Below, piece after piece: positions 16,355 through 24,493 of a stretch of DNA of 64,000 bases. The translations under genes and the position numbers were made by a program. The first letter of the stretch is position 1, and each line of letters starts with the position of its first letter. The DNA comes from Streptomyces sp. A2-16 (lineage in GTDB: Bacteria > Actinomycetota > Actinomycetes > Streptomycetales > Streptomycetaceae): positions 4,340,001-4,404,000 of the forward strand of contig NZ_CP063808.1 in the NCBI RefSeq assembly GCF_018128905.1. The letters are read 5' to 3'. Under the pieces are notes generated by a model that was not told where the DNA came from, did not search any database, and was given only the letters and a program-made list of their open reading frames with translations.

Positions 16355-17283
16355 ATGACGCATACCCCGGGCAACGGACGAGCCGAACAGGCCGTGCGGA
16401 GCGCGGCGAGGCCGTGGCCGCGATCTACTTCGGTGCGGTCGGCCGGCCCACCGTCCCGGACCACATCAGCCTCTGGGGCCTGCGCCTGAAGATCTGCCAG
16501 AGCTTCGACCAGTGGGCCAACGTCCGCCCCGTGCACTTCCTGCCGGGCGTCGTCAGTCCGCTGCGCAAGGCGGACGACACCGAGCTCGACCGGGTCGTCG
16601 TCCGCAAGAACAGCGAGGGCGAGTACGCGGGCCTCGGCGGCCGCAACCTCGGCGGACGCGGGCCCGGCGGTGAAGTCGCCGTCCACTCCGCCCTGTTCAC
16701 CGAGGTCGGCTGCGAGCGGATCATGCGGTTCGCGTTCGACCTGGCCCGTACCCGGGACCGCAGGAAGGTCTCCTCCGTGACCAAGAGCAACGCCCAGCAG
16801 TACGGCATGGTCCTGTGGGACGACGTCTTCAAGCGCGTGGCCGCCGACTACCCGGACGTCGAGACGGAGAGCGTCCTGGTCGACGCGATGTCCGCGAAGT
16901 TCGTGCTCAAGCCGGAGGACCTGTCGGTCGTGGTGGCGTCCAACCTGAACGCCGACATCCTCTCCGACCTCGGCAGCGCCCTGGCCGGCAGCCTGGGCCT
17001 GGCGGCCAGCGCCAACCTCAACCCCGAGCGCCGCTACCCCAGCATGTTCGAGCCCGTCCACGGCTCCGCCCCGGACATCGCGGGCCAGGACCTGGCCAAC
17101 CCCATCGGAGCCGTCGGCAGCGCCGCACTGATGCTGGAGCACTTCGGCTTGCCCGAGCAGGCGGCCCGCCTCAACAAGGCCATCGAGGCGACGACTTCGG
17201 CGGGTGTCCTGACCCGAGACGTCGGCGGCAACGCATCGACCGAGGACGTGGTGAAGGCCCTGATCGAGGCACTCAACACCTGA
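16355..17283 (+). pseudogene. N-terminally deleted tartrate/isopropylmalate dehydrogenase-like gene
   Basis: A plausible start exists (ATG 16355 after GGAGG), but its frame runs MTHTPGNGRAEQ and then disagrees with the enzyme. From about 16410 a different frame reads AIYFGAVGRPTVPDH, followed by WGLRLKICQSFDQWANVRPV, SVTKSNAQQYGMVLW, DAMSAKFVL and EPVHGSAPDIAGQ. These are the substrate and NAD sites of the tartrate dehydrogenase/IMDH family. The N-terminal GDGIG region and about 70 residues are gone. A deletion with frameshift is the simplest explanation, leaving ~289 family residues without their own start. Confidence 0.75.
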
Positions 17284-17550
17284 CGGTCCGCAGCGAGCAA
17301 CTCGCCGACGGTCGGAGAAGCCCGGACCCGTGCCGCCCTCGGTCGGAGAAGGGCCCGGGACTCCGCAGCGTCAGGGTCGGCGAGGGGTCTCGGACTCCGC
17401 AGCGTCGCGCCCGCGAACGCCTCGCCCACGAAGGCGGGTTGCTGTCCGACACGAGTGTCCACACCATTCCCCGCGGCGGCGTCTCGTCCGGCCGGGTGGC
17501 GCGCTTCCGGCGCTCGCGTGCCCATCTCAGCGGCGATTCGCGTGGGGCGC

Positions 17551-17608
17551 CCGTCGTCCTCGAAGTCGGACGACGGCAGGCGCGACACCTGTCGTGCGCG
17601 CCTGCCGT
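17551..17608. terminator. Double hairpin downstream of the VOC gene
   Basis: Two overlapping perfect stems: CCGTCGTCC (17551-17559) with GGACGACGG (17568-17576), and ACGGCAGGCGCG (17573-17584) with CGCGCCTGCCGT (17597-17608). They lie just past the stop of the minus-strand VOC gene and could switch or act together as a terminator. The rest of 17284-17550 has repeated GGACTCCGCAGCGTC-like segments and no gene. Confidence 0.65.
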
Positions 17609-17619
17609 ATTGCGGCCTT

Positions 17620-17985
17620 TCAGCCCATCGGTGCGACGCGGATACGGTTCCCGTCAGGATCGGCTGCGAGGAAGGTCAGTCCGAACCCCGCATCATGCGG
17701 CTCGCGCAGGATCGTGACCCCCTTGGCATTCCACTGCTCGAAGGTCGCGTTGACCTCGTCGGGTCCACCGTCGACGGCCAGGCACACCTCACCGGTGCGC
17801 GGGACGTCCGGTGACAGATCCTCGAACTGGCCGGACCACACACCGAGGTCAGCGCCCGGCCCGAGGTCGAACGTGATGTATCCCGACGTCTCGAACGAGG
17901 GGCTCAGGCCGAGGAGGTCGCCGTAGAAACGAGCTGCGGCGGGAGCGTCGTTCACGTAGACGATGGACACGACGGATTTGGTCAT
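17620..17985 (-). CDS. VOC-family (glyoxalase/bleomycin-resistance fold) protein
   Basis: A 121-residue single-domain VOC protein: SIVYVNDAPAAARFYGDLLGL at the start, FLAADPDGNRIRVAPMG at the end. Two such modules normally pair to form a metal or drug-binding site. The ATG at 17985 gives the standard domain start; the frame is open upstream without domain sequence. It is divergent from a WYL regulator 90 bp away, a common VOC/regulator pairing. Antibiotic binding or lyase activity cannot be decided. Confidence 0.87.
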   Translation of the reverse strand: MTKSVVSIVYVNDAPAAARFYGDLLGLSPSFETSGYITFDLGPGADLGVWSGQFEDLSPDVPRTGEVCLAVDGGPDEVNATFEQWNAKGVTILREPHDAGFGLTFLAADPDGNRIRVAPMG

Positions 17986-18075
17986 GGTTGGTCCTTCACA
18001 GTCGTAGGTACGCGTCCGCCAGCCTGACCAGGAAATGCGCCGCATCGTGTCGCAATTCGCTGAGAAAATTGGTGG

Positions 18076-19035
18076 GTGACCCCAGATCGCTTCTTCAGCC
18101 TGATGCTGCTCCTCGAATCGAGGGAGGCCGTGACCACACAGGAACTTGCCTCAGCGCTCGGGGTGTCCCTTCGCACCATCACCCGGGACCTGAACTGGCT
18201 CCGCGACGCCGGTCTGCCGGTGACCGCCCACCGGGGCCGCCTCGGAGGCGTGACCATGCTGCCCGGGACCGGGCTCGACCTCACGCGACTCACACCGGGC
18301 GAGCGTGATCATCTGTCGCTGACCGGGCTGGACGAGAAGCAACGTGCCGAGCTCAACGCATCGGCCGAAAGTCGGCGCGCGCTTTCCAAGATCGCCGCTG
18401 CACAGCCACGTCGAGTTCATGAGCTCCTGCCGCTCACCGACGTAGTGCACGTGGACAGCCGTCCCTGGCGTCAGGCACGAGCTTCCGGCACGACTCCGGC
18501 TTCGCTGATCGGCACAGTGCGGCGAGGCCGCCGGCTACGGATCGAGTACGACAGCCCACGCGAGTCATGCCCACGCGACCTGGTCGTGGATCCCTACGGG
18601 CTGCTCGCCAAGGCCGGCATCTGGTACCTCGTCGCCGACTGTGCCGGAGTGCCACGGATGTATCGACTCGAACGGATCACGACGTGGGAGGAAGTCGACC
18701 GGTCACGACGGATCCGGGAGGGCCAGACCCTGGCCACCGTCGCTGCGGCGCTCATTGATCAGTGGGAGCACAACCACGCGATCGAGGTCAGCGCCACCAT
18801 CGAAGAGACCCAGATCGCGCGAGCGCAACGGATCTTCGGCCCACGACTCGTCCCGGACGACCAGGAAGAATCCGCCACCGGCCGCAGGGTGACGATCCGT
18901 TTCCTGCATCTGGAGGACGTGCGAGCACTACTGCCGTTCGGGAGCGCCATCACTGTGCACGGCCCCACCGAAGCCAGGGCTCACCTCCGCGACCTCGCCA
19001 CCGACCTTGCCCACCACTATGCGTCGACGTCCTGA
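18076..19035 (+). CDS. WYL-domain transcriptional regulator
   Basis: A 319-residue regulator with an N-terminal winged helix (TTQELASALGVSLRTITRDLNWL, residues ~17-40) and a WYL domain around 150-220 (LRIEYDSP, VVDPYGLLAKAGIWYLVAD, YRLERI), then a C-terminal WCX extension. The start is GTG 18076. WYL proteins respond to nucleotides or small ligands. It is divergent from the VOC gene and likely regulates it. Confidence 0.9.
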   Translation: MTPDRFFSLMLLLESREAVTTQELASALGVSLRTITRDLNWLRDAGLPVTAHRGRLGGVTMLPGTGLDLTRLTPGERDHLSLTGLDEKQRAELNASAESRRALSKIAAAQPRRVHELLPLTDVVHVDSRPWRQARASGTTPASLIGTVRRGRRLRIEYDSPRESCPRDLVVDPYGLLAKAGIWYLVADCAGVPRMYRLERITTWEEVDRSRRIREGQTLATVAAALIDQWEHNHAIEVSATIEETQIARAQRIFGPRLVPDDQEESATGRRVTIRFLHLEDVRALLPFGSAITVHGPTEARAHLRDLATDLAHHYASTS

Positions 19036-19279
19036 CCCGAAATATCCAGGAAGCCTCGGCACCCCAATTTAAAGATCGACACTCCGGACGATGCCCCTTG
19101 GCTTCTTGCCCGGAGGGCAACCAGGGCGTCCACTCAACAACAGCGAGGTCGGTCCACGGCTGCACAAGATCGGCATGCAGCCCTGAGAGCTCCTAACGAA
19201 ATGGCGCACTCCACTCGGAAGTCGCTGGCCAGCTGAGGCGGAGGTGCGTCAAGATCGCCTCATCTTCGTGGGAGGCGGC

Positions 19280-19711
19280 GTGGTAACGGCTGGGCAGTTG
19301 GATCTGGCTCTTTTGCGCGATGACGAAGGCAACAGTGTGCGCATCACCGTGCTTGGCCCCTTGCAGGGTGTGGCCGGTGGGCTCGCCGCAGAGATTGTCG
19401 TCGACACGCCGTTCGTGGCCGGCCGCGTGGACCTCGCGTTGTGGCGATCGCGGCTCACCTCGTGGGCCGAGGCACTGGACCGCCTGGAGGCCAGTGAGGA
19501 CATCGCCTGGTTGCACGTCCAGCGCGGGCCATCCATCTACATCCACCTGAACGGCGAGCGTGACTGCCCCGAGGTGGTGGTTGAAGACAAAGTGATCTCG
19601 ATGACGACCGTGCGGGTGCCCATCGATCTGCCGTCCGACTGGGTCGCAACTCATCGGGGCTTGCTCAGCGCCGTTCTCGGCGCCTGGGAGGGGCACCTGT
19701 CATCGGAGTGA
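19280..19711 (+). CDS. Small protein resembling DUF5959
   Basis: A 143-residue protein reading LDLALLRDDEGNSVRITVLG near its start, then VAGRVDLALWRSRLTSWAEALDRL and a beta-rich C-terminal half. This pattern resembles the DUF5959 proteins of Streptomyces, which have no known function. The GTG at 19280 has a GGGAGG site five bases upstream; an in-frame start at 19244 adds sequence without similarity. It is alone, before a run of decayed genes. Confidence 0.6.
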   Translation: MVTAGQLDLALLRDDEGNSVRITVLGPLQGVAGGLAAEIVVDTPFVAGRVDLALWRSRLTSWAEALDRLEASEDIAWLHVQRGPSIYIHLNGERDCPEVVVEDKVISMTTVRVPIDLPSDWVATHRGLLSAVLGAWEGHLSSE

Positions 19712-19807
19712 GCTCCAACAGAACTGCTCCACAGCCCTGTTCACCCTCCCCGCCGCGAACCGGGCCGCCTACGCCGCCGATGCCAGCCGATGTGTCCCGG
19801 AGAACCG

Positions 19808-20461
19808 ATGAAGCTACAGATCGCCATCCACCAAGCGCGGCTCGGATCCATGGAGTTCAAGGTCATCAGACCAGCCCGGCCTCTGGTCCATGCCGTGCTC
19901 GTCGACCACGATCGGCACCTGGACGCCTACGTCGATCAGGATGCCGCGCAGCGAATCGGCGGGCTGTGGACGCTTGCCGCCTCTTCACCGCGCTCACTGG
20001 TCCACCTGCCGATGCGAGCCAACCAGTCTCCCTCCAGCGAGCTGCCGGAAGAGGGCACGCGGCAGCTCGATCTCGTGCTGCTGCACCACTCACTCCAGTT
20101 CGCGCCCTCAAGCTGGAAGGAAGTGCGCAGGCGGCTCGGCCCGGGGCGTCCGCAGACGGTGACGCTGCCCGTCCCAGGACACCCTGGCGCAGCCGTAGTT
20201 GACCACGAGGCACGGCACTACCGGTAGAACCGGGATCTGTTTCACCAGCATGTCCACGCGGAGACCCTGTTCATGACCGGCAGCGCGAAGGTGTTCAGGG
20301 ACACCGCCCGGCACTTCCTTGACGTCGCCCGGCACGGTCCCGGCTACGTCCCCGTCCATCCGAACTATCCGCACTTCTGCACCGAGTTCCACTCCAACGA
20401 CGGCATTCTCGGCGATGCGCGCGAGATCCACATCGAATACTGCGACCGGTGGGACTCATGA
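19808..20461 (+). pseudogene. Uncharacterised gene interrupted by an in-frame TAG
   Basis: From ATG 19808 (after CCGGAGAA) the frame encodes 139 residues and meets TAG at 20225-20227. It then continues in the same frame, with good codon use and no further stop, for 77 codons (NRDLFHQHVHAETLF, then GPGYVPVHPNYPHFCTEFH) to TGA at 20459-20461. The two halves look like one ~217-residue protein with an amber mutation. I do not recognise the family. A sequencing error or readthrough cannot be excluded from the sequence alone. Confidence 0.6.
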
Positions 20462-20659
20462 CCCGGGGCGACAGAACCCTTCCGACAACGACGTTCTACG
20501 ATCCCGGCCGCCGGTGCCGGCGACATCTACGGCGTCTCCTTCCTCATCGACAACGAGGACGAAGACCCTCGCCAGCCAACCCTGACGGTGGGCTACAACA
20601 CTGAAGCTCAGGTTCGACGCAGCATCCAGGCCGCCTCTGACCAGGCAGAAGCCCGCTGA
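20458..20659 (+). pseudogene. Frameshifted small gene after the amber-interrupted gene
   Basis: An ATG overlaps the preceding stop (ATGA, 20458) and opens with TRGDRTLPTTTFYD. After about 45 bases the coding signal moves to another frame, which reads AGAGDIYGVSFLIDNEDED and continues to TGA at 20657-20659. This looks like a two-gene operon in which the second gene carries a frameshift near 20500. The function is unknown. Confidence 0.45.
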
Positions 20660-20696
20660 AGATCAGCGTTTTGGCAGACGGCCCGAGCGATGAGCC

Positions 20697-20959
20697 ATGC
20701 ACGATGACTTTCCGAGCGTCCCGGGGTTCGAGGACGTCAGTCCGGAGCTGCACTGGACAGGCCAGAGTGTCATCAAGCCTGCGACCGTCGCGAGCGGCAG
20801 TGCCGACTTGGGATCAGTCGACTCCCTGACCAGTGTCGACAGCAGCTACACGATCCTGGGCGACTGGGGTGAGATCAATCTGTGGGTCGTGGCTGGCACG
20901 AATACTGTGCCGGAGCCGTTCCAAAGCCCGTACATCGGGCTGAGCCCGGGCGCCTTCGG
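20697..20959 (+). other. Possible coding fragment of unknown origin
   Basis: An open frame starting at 20697 (HDDFPSVPGFEDVSPELHW) has Streptomyces-like third positions for about 85 codons and then runs antisense through the DoxX relic. No family or ribosome site is recognised. It may be a truncated gene or chance. Confidence 0.25.
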
Positions 20960-21362
20960 CTACCGGCTCCCTGAGCTGAGTGGTCGGCCGATGAAGGACT
21001 CGGGGCCGAAGCGGCCCCACGCCACGAAGGCGGCCAGGGGTGAGATGGACCAGGGCGCCCACGATAGTCAGGTTCTCGCCATGGCGGAGGCGCGTGATCA
21101 CCGCACCGCCGAATGGCGACTCTGGGCGGGTGGCGGCCAATGGCACCAGAACCGGTGCGATGTCTGGCAGGGCGGGCAGGACCAGGCCCGTCGTGGACAG
21201 GAGCTCAAGGGCGCCGATGGCCTGGAGGCGCCGGGGCTGAAGTCGTCGACCCATTGGGTGGCGGTGCCCATGCCGGCCGTCTTCTCCTTGGGCACGAGCA
21301 TCTGGGCACTGCCGGCCAGCCAGACAGTGGCCAGCCGTGATCCACCGCGTGAGGTTCATCAT
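20960..21362 (-). pseudogene. Broken DoxX-family membrane protein gene
   Basis: The minus strand starts at ATG 21362 (NLTRWITAG). It shifts frame to MLVPKEKTAGMGTATQWVDDF, shifts again to AIGALELLSTTGLVLPAL and GGAVITRLRHGENLTIV, and ends in a third frame as LAAFVAWGRFGPESFIG with TAG at 20960-20962. Together these rebuild a DoxX-like protein of ~130 residues with four helices. At least two frameshifts make it non-functional. DoxX genes often accompany ECF41/AhpD loci, as here. Confidence 0.72.
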
Positions 21363-21468
21363 CAGCTCCTTGATCGAGGATTGCCCGCACCCCTGTGACG
21401 AGACCGCAACCCCGCCGGTGCATCTCCGAACACCCCGGCAGCGGGCAGACGTGGGTCACACGCGTCCG

Positions 21469-21495
21469 TGTCACAGGGCGTCGGGCTACCTCGTC
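21469..21495 (+). promoter_or_regulatory. ECF41-type promoter upstream of the AhpD-like gene
   Basis: TGTCACA (21469-21475), exactly 16 bases, then CGTC (21492-21495). This is the published-style ECF41 promoter pattern (TGTCACA, N16, CGTC). It lies 40 bp before the AhpD-like start, and the ECF41 sigma gene follows that gene, so the pair is probably autoregulated. Confidence 0.8.
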
Positions 21496-21535
21496 TCAGG
21501 GGGTGTAGCCACTGACGAACACGGAGGAGCACACG

Positions 21536-22009
21536 ATGGACGCGCGACTGAACTACTTCGCCGGCCCGAACCCCAGCAAGGCCCTCAAACACTTCATGTC
21601 GGCGGGCAAGGCGCTCAAGGAATCCCCGCTGCCGGCCGCGACGCAGGAGTTGGTGGCGTTGCGCGTGAGTCAGATCAACGGCTGCGCCGTCTGCATCGAC
21701 ATGCACACAAAGGAGGCCGCCGCTGCCGGGGAGGCCCCGGTGCGGCTGAACCTGGTTGCGGCGTGGCGAGAGGCCACGGTCTTCACCGAGGCTGAACGCG
21801 TCGCGCTGGAGCTGGCGGAGCAGGGGACCCGGGTCGCGGACGCGGTCGGCGGGGTCAGCGACGAGGTATGGGCGCGTGCCGCCGAGCACTACGACGAGGA
21901 GCAGCTCACCGCCCTGGTGATCCTGGTGTCCTTCATGAACACGGTGAACCGGCTGAACATCATCACCCAGCAGCCGGCCGGCGACTACGAGGTCGGCCAG
22001 TTCCACTGA
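21536..22009 (+). CDS. AhpD-like alkylhydroperoxidase / carboxymuconolactone decarboxylase family protein
   Basis: A 157-residue all-helical CMD/AhpD-family protein. The redox motif CAVCIDMH (Cys-x-x-Cys-x-x-x-His, residues ~50-57) is intact, so peroxidase or thiol-disulfide activity is likely. A GGAGGAG site precedes the ATG. ECF41 sigma genes are classically adjacent to such carboxymuconolactone-decarboxylase-like genes and drive them; both the promoter and the sigma gene are present here. Confidence 0.88.
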   Translation: MDARLNYFAGPNPSKALKHFMSAGKALKESPLPAATQELVALRVSQINGCAVCIDMHTKEAAAAGEAPVRLNLVAAWREATVFTEAERVALELAEQGTRVADAVGGVSDEVWARAAEHYDEEQLTALVILVSFMNTVNRLNIITQQPAGDYEVGQFH

Positions 22010-22163
22010 TCGGTCGTCGGCAACCGGCCCGGACCCGAGCGGCGGGCTCCGGGCTCCCGGCCCATGGGGCCTTGCTCTGAGCCAACGGTGGACCGGATGA
22101 TCACCAGGACATGCCCGCGTCGACGAGTACGGCCGGGCGGGAGGACTGCAAGGGGGAGTCGGC

Positions 22164-23087
22164 GTGAGCAAGGTCGAGGAGTTCGAGGAGCTGCGACCGC
22201 TGCTGTTCTCGATCGCCTATCGGATTCTGGGCAGCGTGGGTGAGGCCGAGGACGCGGTACAGGAGACCTGGCTGCGCTTCGACGGCTCGGCGACCCGGCC
22301 CACGTCGACCAAGGCCTTCCTGTCCGCCACGGTGACGCGGATCTCGATCGACGTGCTGCGCTCCGCACGGGTGAGGCGGGAGGAGTATGTCGGGCCGTGG
22401 TTCCCCGAGCCGCTGCTCACCGATCCCTATCAGGATCCGGCACGCTCAGCGGAACTGGCCGACTCTGTGTCGATGGCGGCGCTGCTGCTCCTGGAGCGGC
22501 TCAGTCCGCTGGAGCGGTCGGTGTTCGTGTTGCGGGAGGTGTTCGGCTTCGGCTTCGACGAGGTCGCCGCGGCGTTGGAGCGGTCGGAGGCGGCGTGCCG
22601 GCAGCTGCTGGTACGGGCGCGGCGGCACATGCAGGCCGGACGGCCACGGTTCGAAGCGGACCGCCAGGAGCGGCAGGAGCTGGCGACGCGATTCCTCGAC
22701 GCCCTCCGCGAAGGCGATGTCGTCGGCCTGCGGGATCTGCTCGCCGCCGACGTGTCGATGGTCGGGGACGGCGGCGGCAAGGCCCCGCAGCTGGCCAGGG
22801 CCGTCATCGGCGCCGAGAACGTGGCCCGGCTGCTCGCCTCCGTCTTCCCATGGATGGCCCGGATCGAGGTGACCTTCGAGCCGCACGAGGTCAACGGCCA
22901 GCCCGGAGCGATCTTCCGCGACCGGGACGGCAACGTGCTCCACATCTTGGCCCTGGAGGTGCTCGATGGGCAGATCCAGACCATCCGCTCGGTGATCAAC
23001 CCCGACAAGCTCGGCCACCTCGGGCCGGTCGCTGACGCCTGGGCTGTCGACCGCGAGGTGAAGCAGGCCCGCCAGCAGACGAAATGA
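22164..23087 (+). CDS. ECF41 RNA polymerase sigma factor (SigJ type)
   Basis: A 307-residue sigma factor. Region 2 is YRILGSVGEAEDAVQETWLRF and region 4 is ERSVFVLREVFGFGFDEVAAAL. The linker has GPWFPEPL, the (W)LPEP-like signature of ECF41. The ~100-residue C-terminal SnoaL-like extension carries DGGGK, the other ECF41 hallmark. This extension controls activity in place of a separate anti-sigma factor. The start is GTG 22164 after GGGGGAG. Confidence 0.92.
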   Translation: MSKVEEFEELRPLLFSIAYRILGSVGEAEDAVQETWLRFDGSATRPTSTKAFLSATVTRISIDVLRSARVRREEYVGPWFPEPLLTDPYQDPARSAELADSVSMAALLLLERLSPLERSVFVLREVFGFGFDEVAAALERSEAACRQLLVRARRHMQAGRPRFEADRQERQELATRFLDALREGDVVGLRDLLAADVSMVGDGGGKAPQLARAVIGAENVARLLASVFPWMARIEVTFEPHEVNGQPGAIFRDRDGNVLHILALEVLDGQIQTIRSVINPDKLGHLGPVADAWAVDREVKQARQQTK

Positions 23088-23157
23088 CCTCGGAACTGGC
23101 GTGGGCGGTCGGCTCGTTCACCGGCAGCTCATGTCATCCGCAGGGTGGCCGGCTCGC

Positions 23158-23335
23158 CTATCCGGCGAGGTTGAGGTTGTGCCGACGGGCTGTGTCGCGC
23201 ATCGCGTGGTGCACGCCGTCGCCGCGGAGGTGGCAGTCGCGCAAGATCTTCCAGGTCTTCATGCGGGCAAAGACGTGGTCGACGCGGGCCCGGACCTGCC
23301 TGGGGCTCTTGTTGTGCGCCTGCTTTCAGTCGGGG
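23158..23335 (-). mobile_element. Transposase C-terminal remnant (IS family A, copy 1)
   Basis: The minus strand reads VRARVDHVFARMKTWKILRD and then GDGVHHAMRDTARRHNLNLAG with TAG at 23158-23160. This is the end of a DDE transposase. The same block recurs in decayed form at 27.0 and 51.6 kb. It is joined directly to the C-terminal part of a different transposase at about 23335. Confidence 0.8.
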
Positions 23336-24155
23336 AGTTCTTCGTATCTCGTGGCCACGGCCCGGTGGCGCTTGAGGCGGTTGATCCCGCACTCGACCGG
23401 GTGGCGCTCTCGGTGGTCGGCCTTGTCGCACTTCGGCGGACGGCCACCGCGGGTGCCCAGTTTCCTGCGGTTGCGGATCTGGTCGGACTTCTCCGGAATC
23501 GTGCAGCGGATCCCGCGTTTGCGCAGGTAGTCGCGGTTGGTTCGGGACCCGTAGGCTCTATCGGCCCGCACCCGGTCCGGTCGGCGGCGCGGCCTGTCGA
23601 CGCCTGTGCGGGGCACTCGGATGCGCTCCAGGACGGGCTGGAACTGGGGGCTGTCGTGCCGCTGACCGGCGGTGACCAGGAAGGACAGCGGCTTCTGTCC
23701 GTGCTCGAACGCGAGGTGCACCTTCGTGGTCAGTCCACCGCGTGAGCGTCTGAGCCCGTGGTCGGCGGGCTCGTCTGCGACTCCGCCTGGTTTGTCCCGC
23801 TGCAGATCCCCCTCTTGCGGGCACCAGCAGCATGCTGATGCGCCCGCGCGACCGTGGAATCCACGCTTACGTCCCAGATGATCAGGCCTTTCGTGTCAGC
23901 CTCGGTCTGCAGCTGGGTGAGGATCCGGCACCAGATGCCATCGCGTTGCCAGCGCCGGAAGAGTCCGTAGACGGTCTCCCACTCGCCGTAGCGGGCAGGG
24001 ACATCACGCCAGGGCCCACCGGTCCGCGTCCGCCACCGTATGCCGTTGATCAGCTGCCGCTTCGACCAGACCGGAGGCCGCCCCGGCTTCTTGCCTACCG
24101 GTAACAGCGGCTCCAGCCTGGCCCATTGCTCGCCCGTCAGATCTCCACGTCCCAC
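23336..24155 (-). mobile_element. 3'-truncated IS5-like element (family B)
   Basis: The transposase begins at GTG 24155 (GRGDLTGEQWARLEPLLPVG, GIRWRTRTGGPWRDVPARYG, DVSVDSTVARAHQHAAG) and changes frame near 23730. It continues with HLAFEHGQKPLSFLVTAGQR, ADRAYGSR and HPVECGINRLKRHRAVATRY before being replaced by family A sequence. The frame change may be this group's normal programmed shift. The last ~20 residues and one end are missing. The 24200-24493 stretch has no gene; CTGTCCCGTAAATGATC there resembles an IS end. Confidence 0.75.
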
Positions 24156-24493
24156 GAGTGGATCATGACAAGACTTGATCCACTGCTGAAGCACGCCCTA
24201 GTTGGATTCACCCAGGCTGGAGCCAAATGGCGCCGCCCTCAGGCCTGTCCCGTAAATGATCTTGGACTTGCCTGCTCACCGTGTCGGCGTTCGCGTGAAA
24301 GCATCCAGCCCGGTACGCGGTTACGTACCCAGGAAGTTCGATCCCGCCCGGCACCGGGGCTGCCTGATGCCGGCTCTTTCGAAACGGCTGTGCTGGTCGT
24401 GAGAGAGGGGCGTCTCACCAGCTTGACCACCAGTCTTTCAAGCTCCTGCACAGGTGGTCTCGGTTTGGGCATGCTGATGACGGTGGACCGGGG

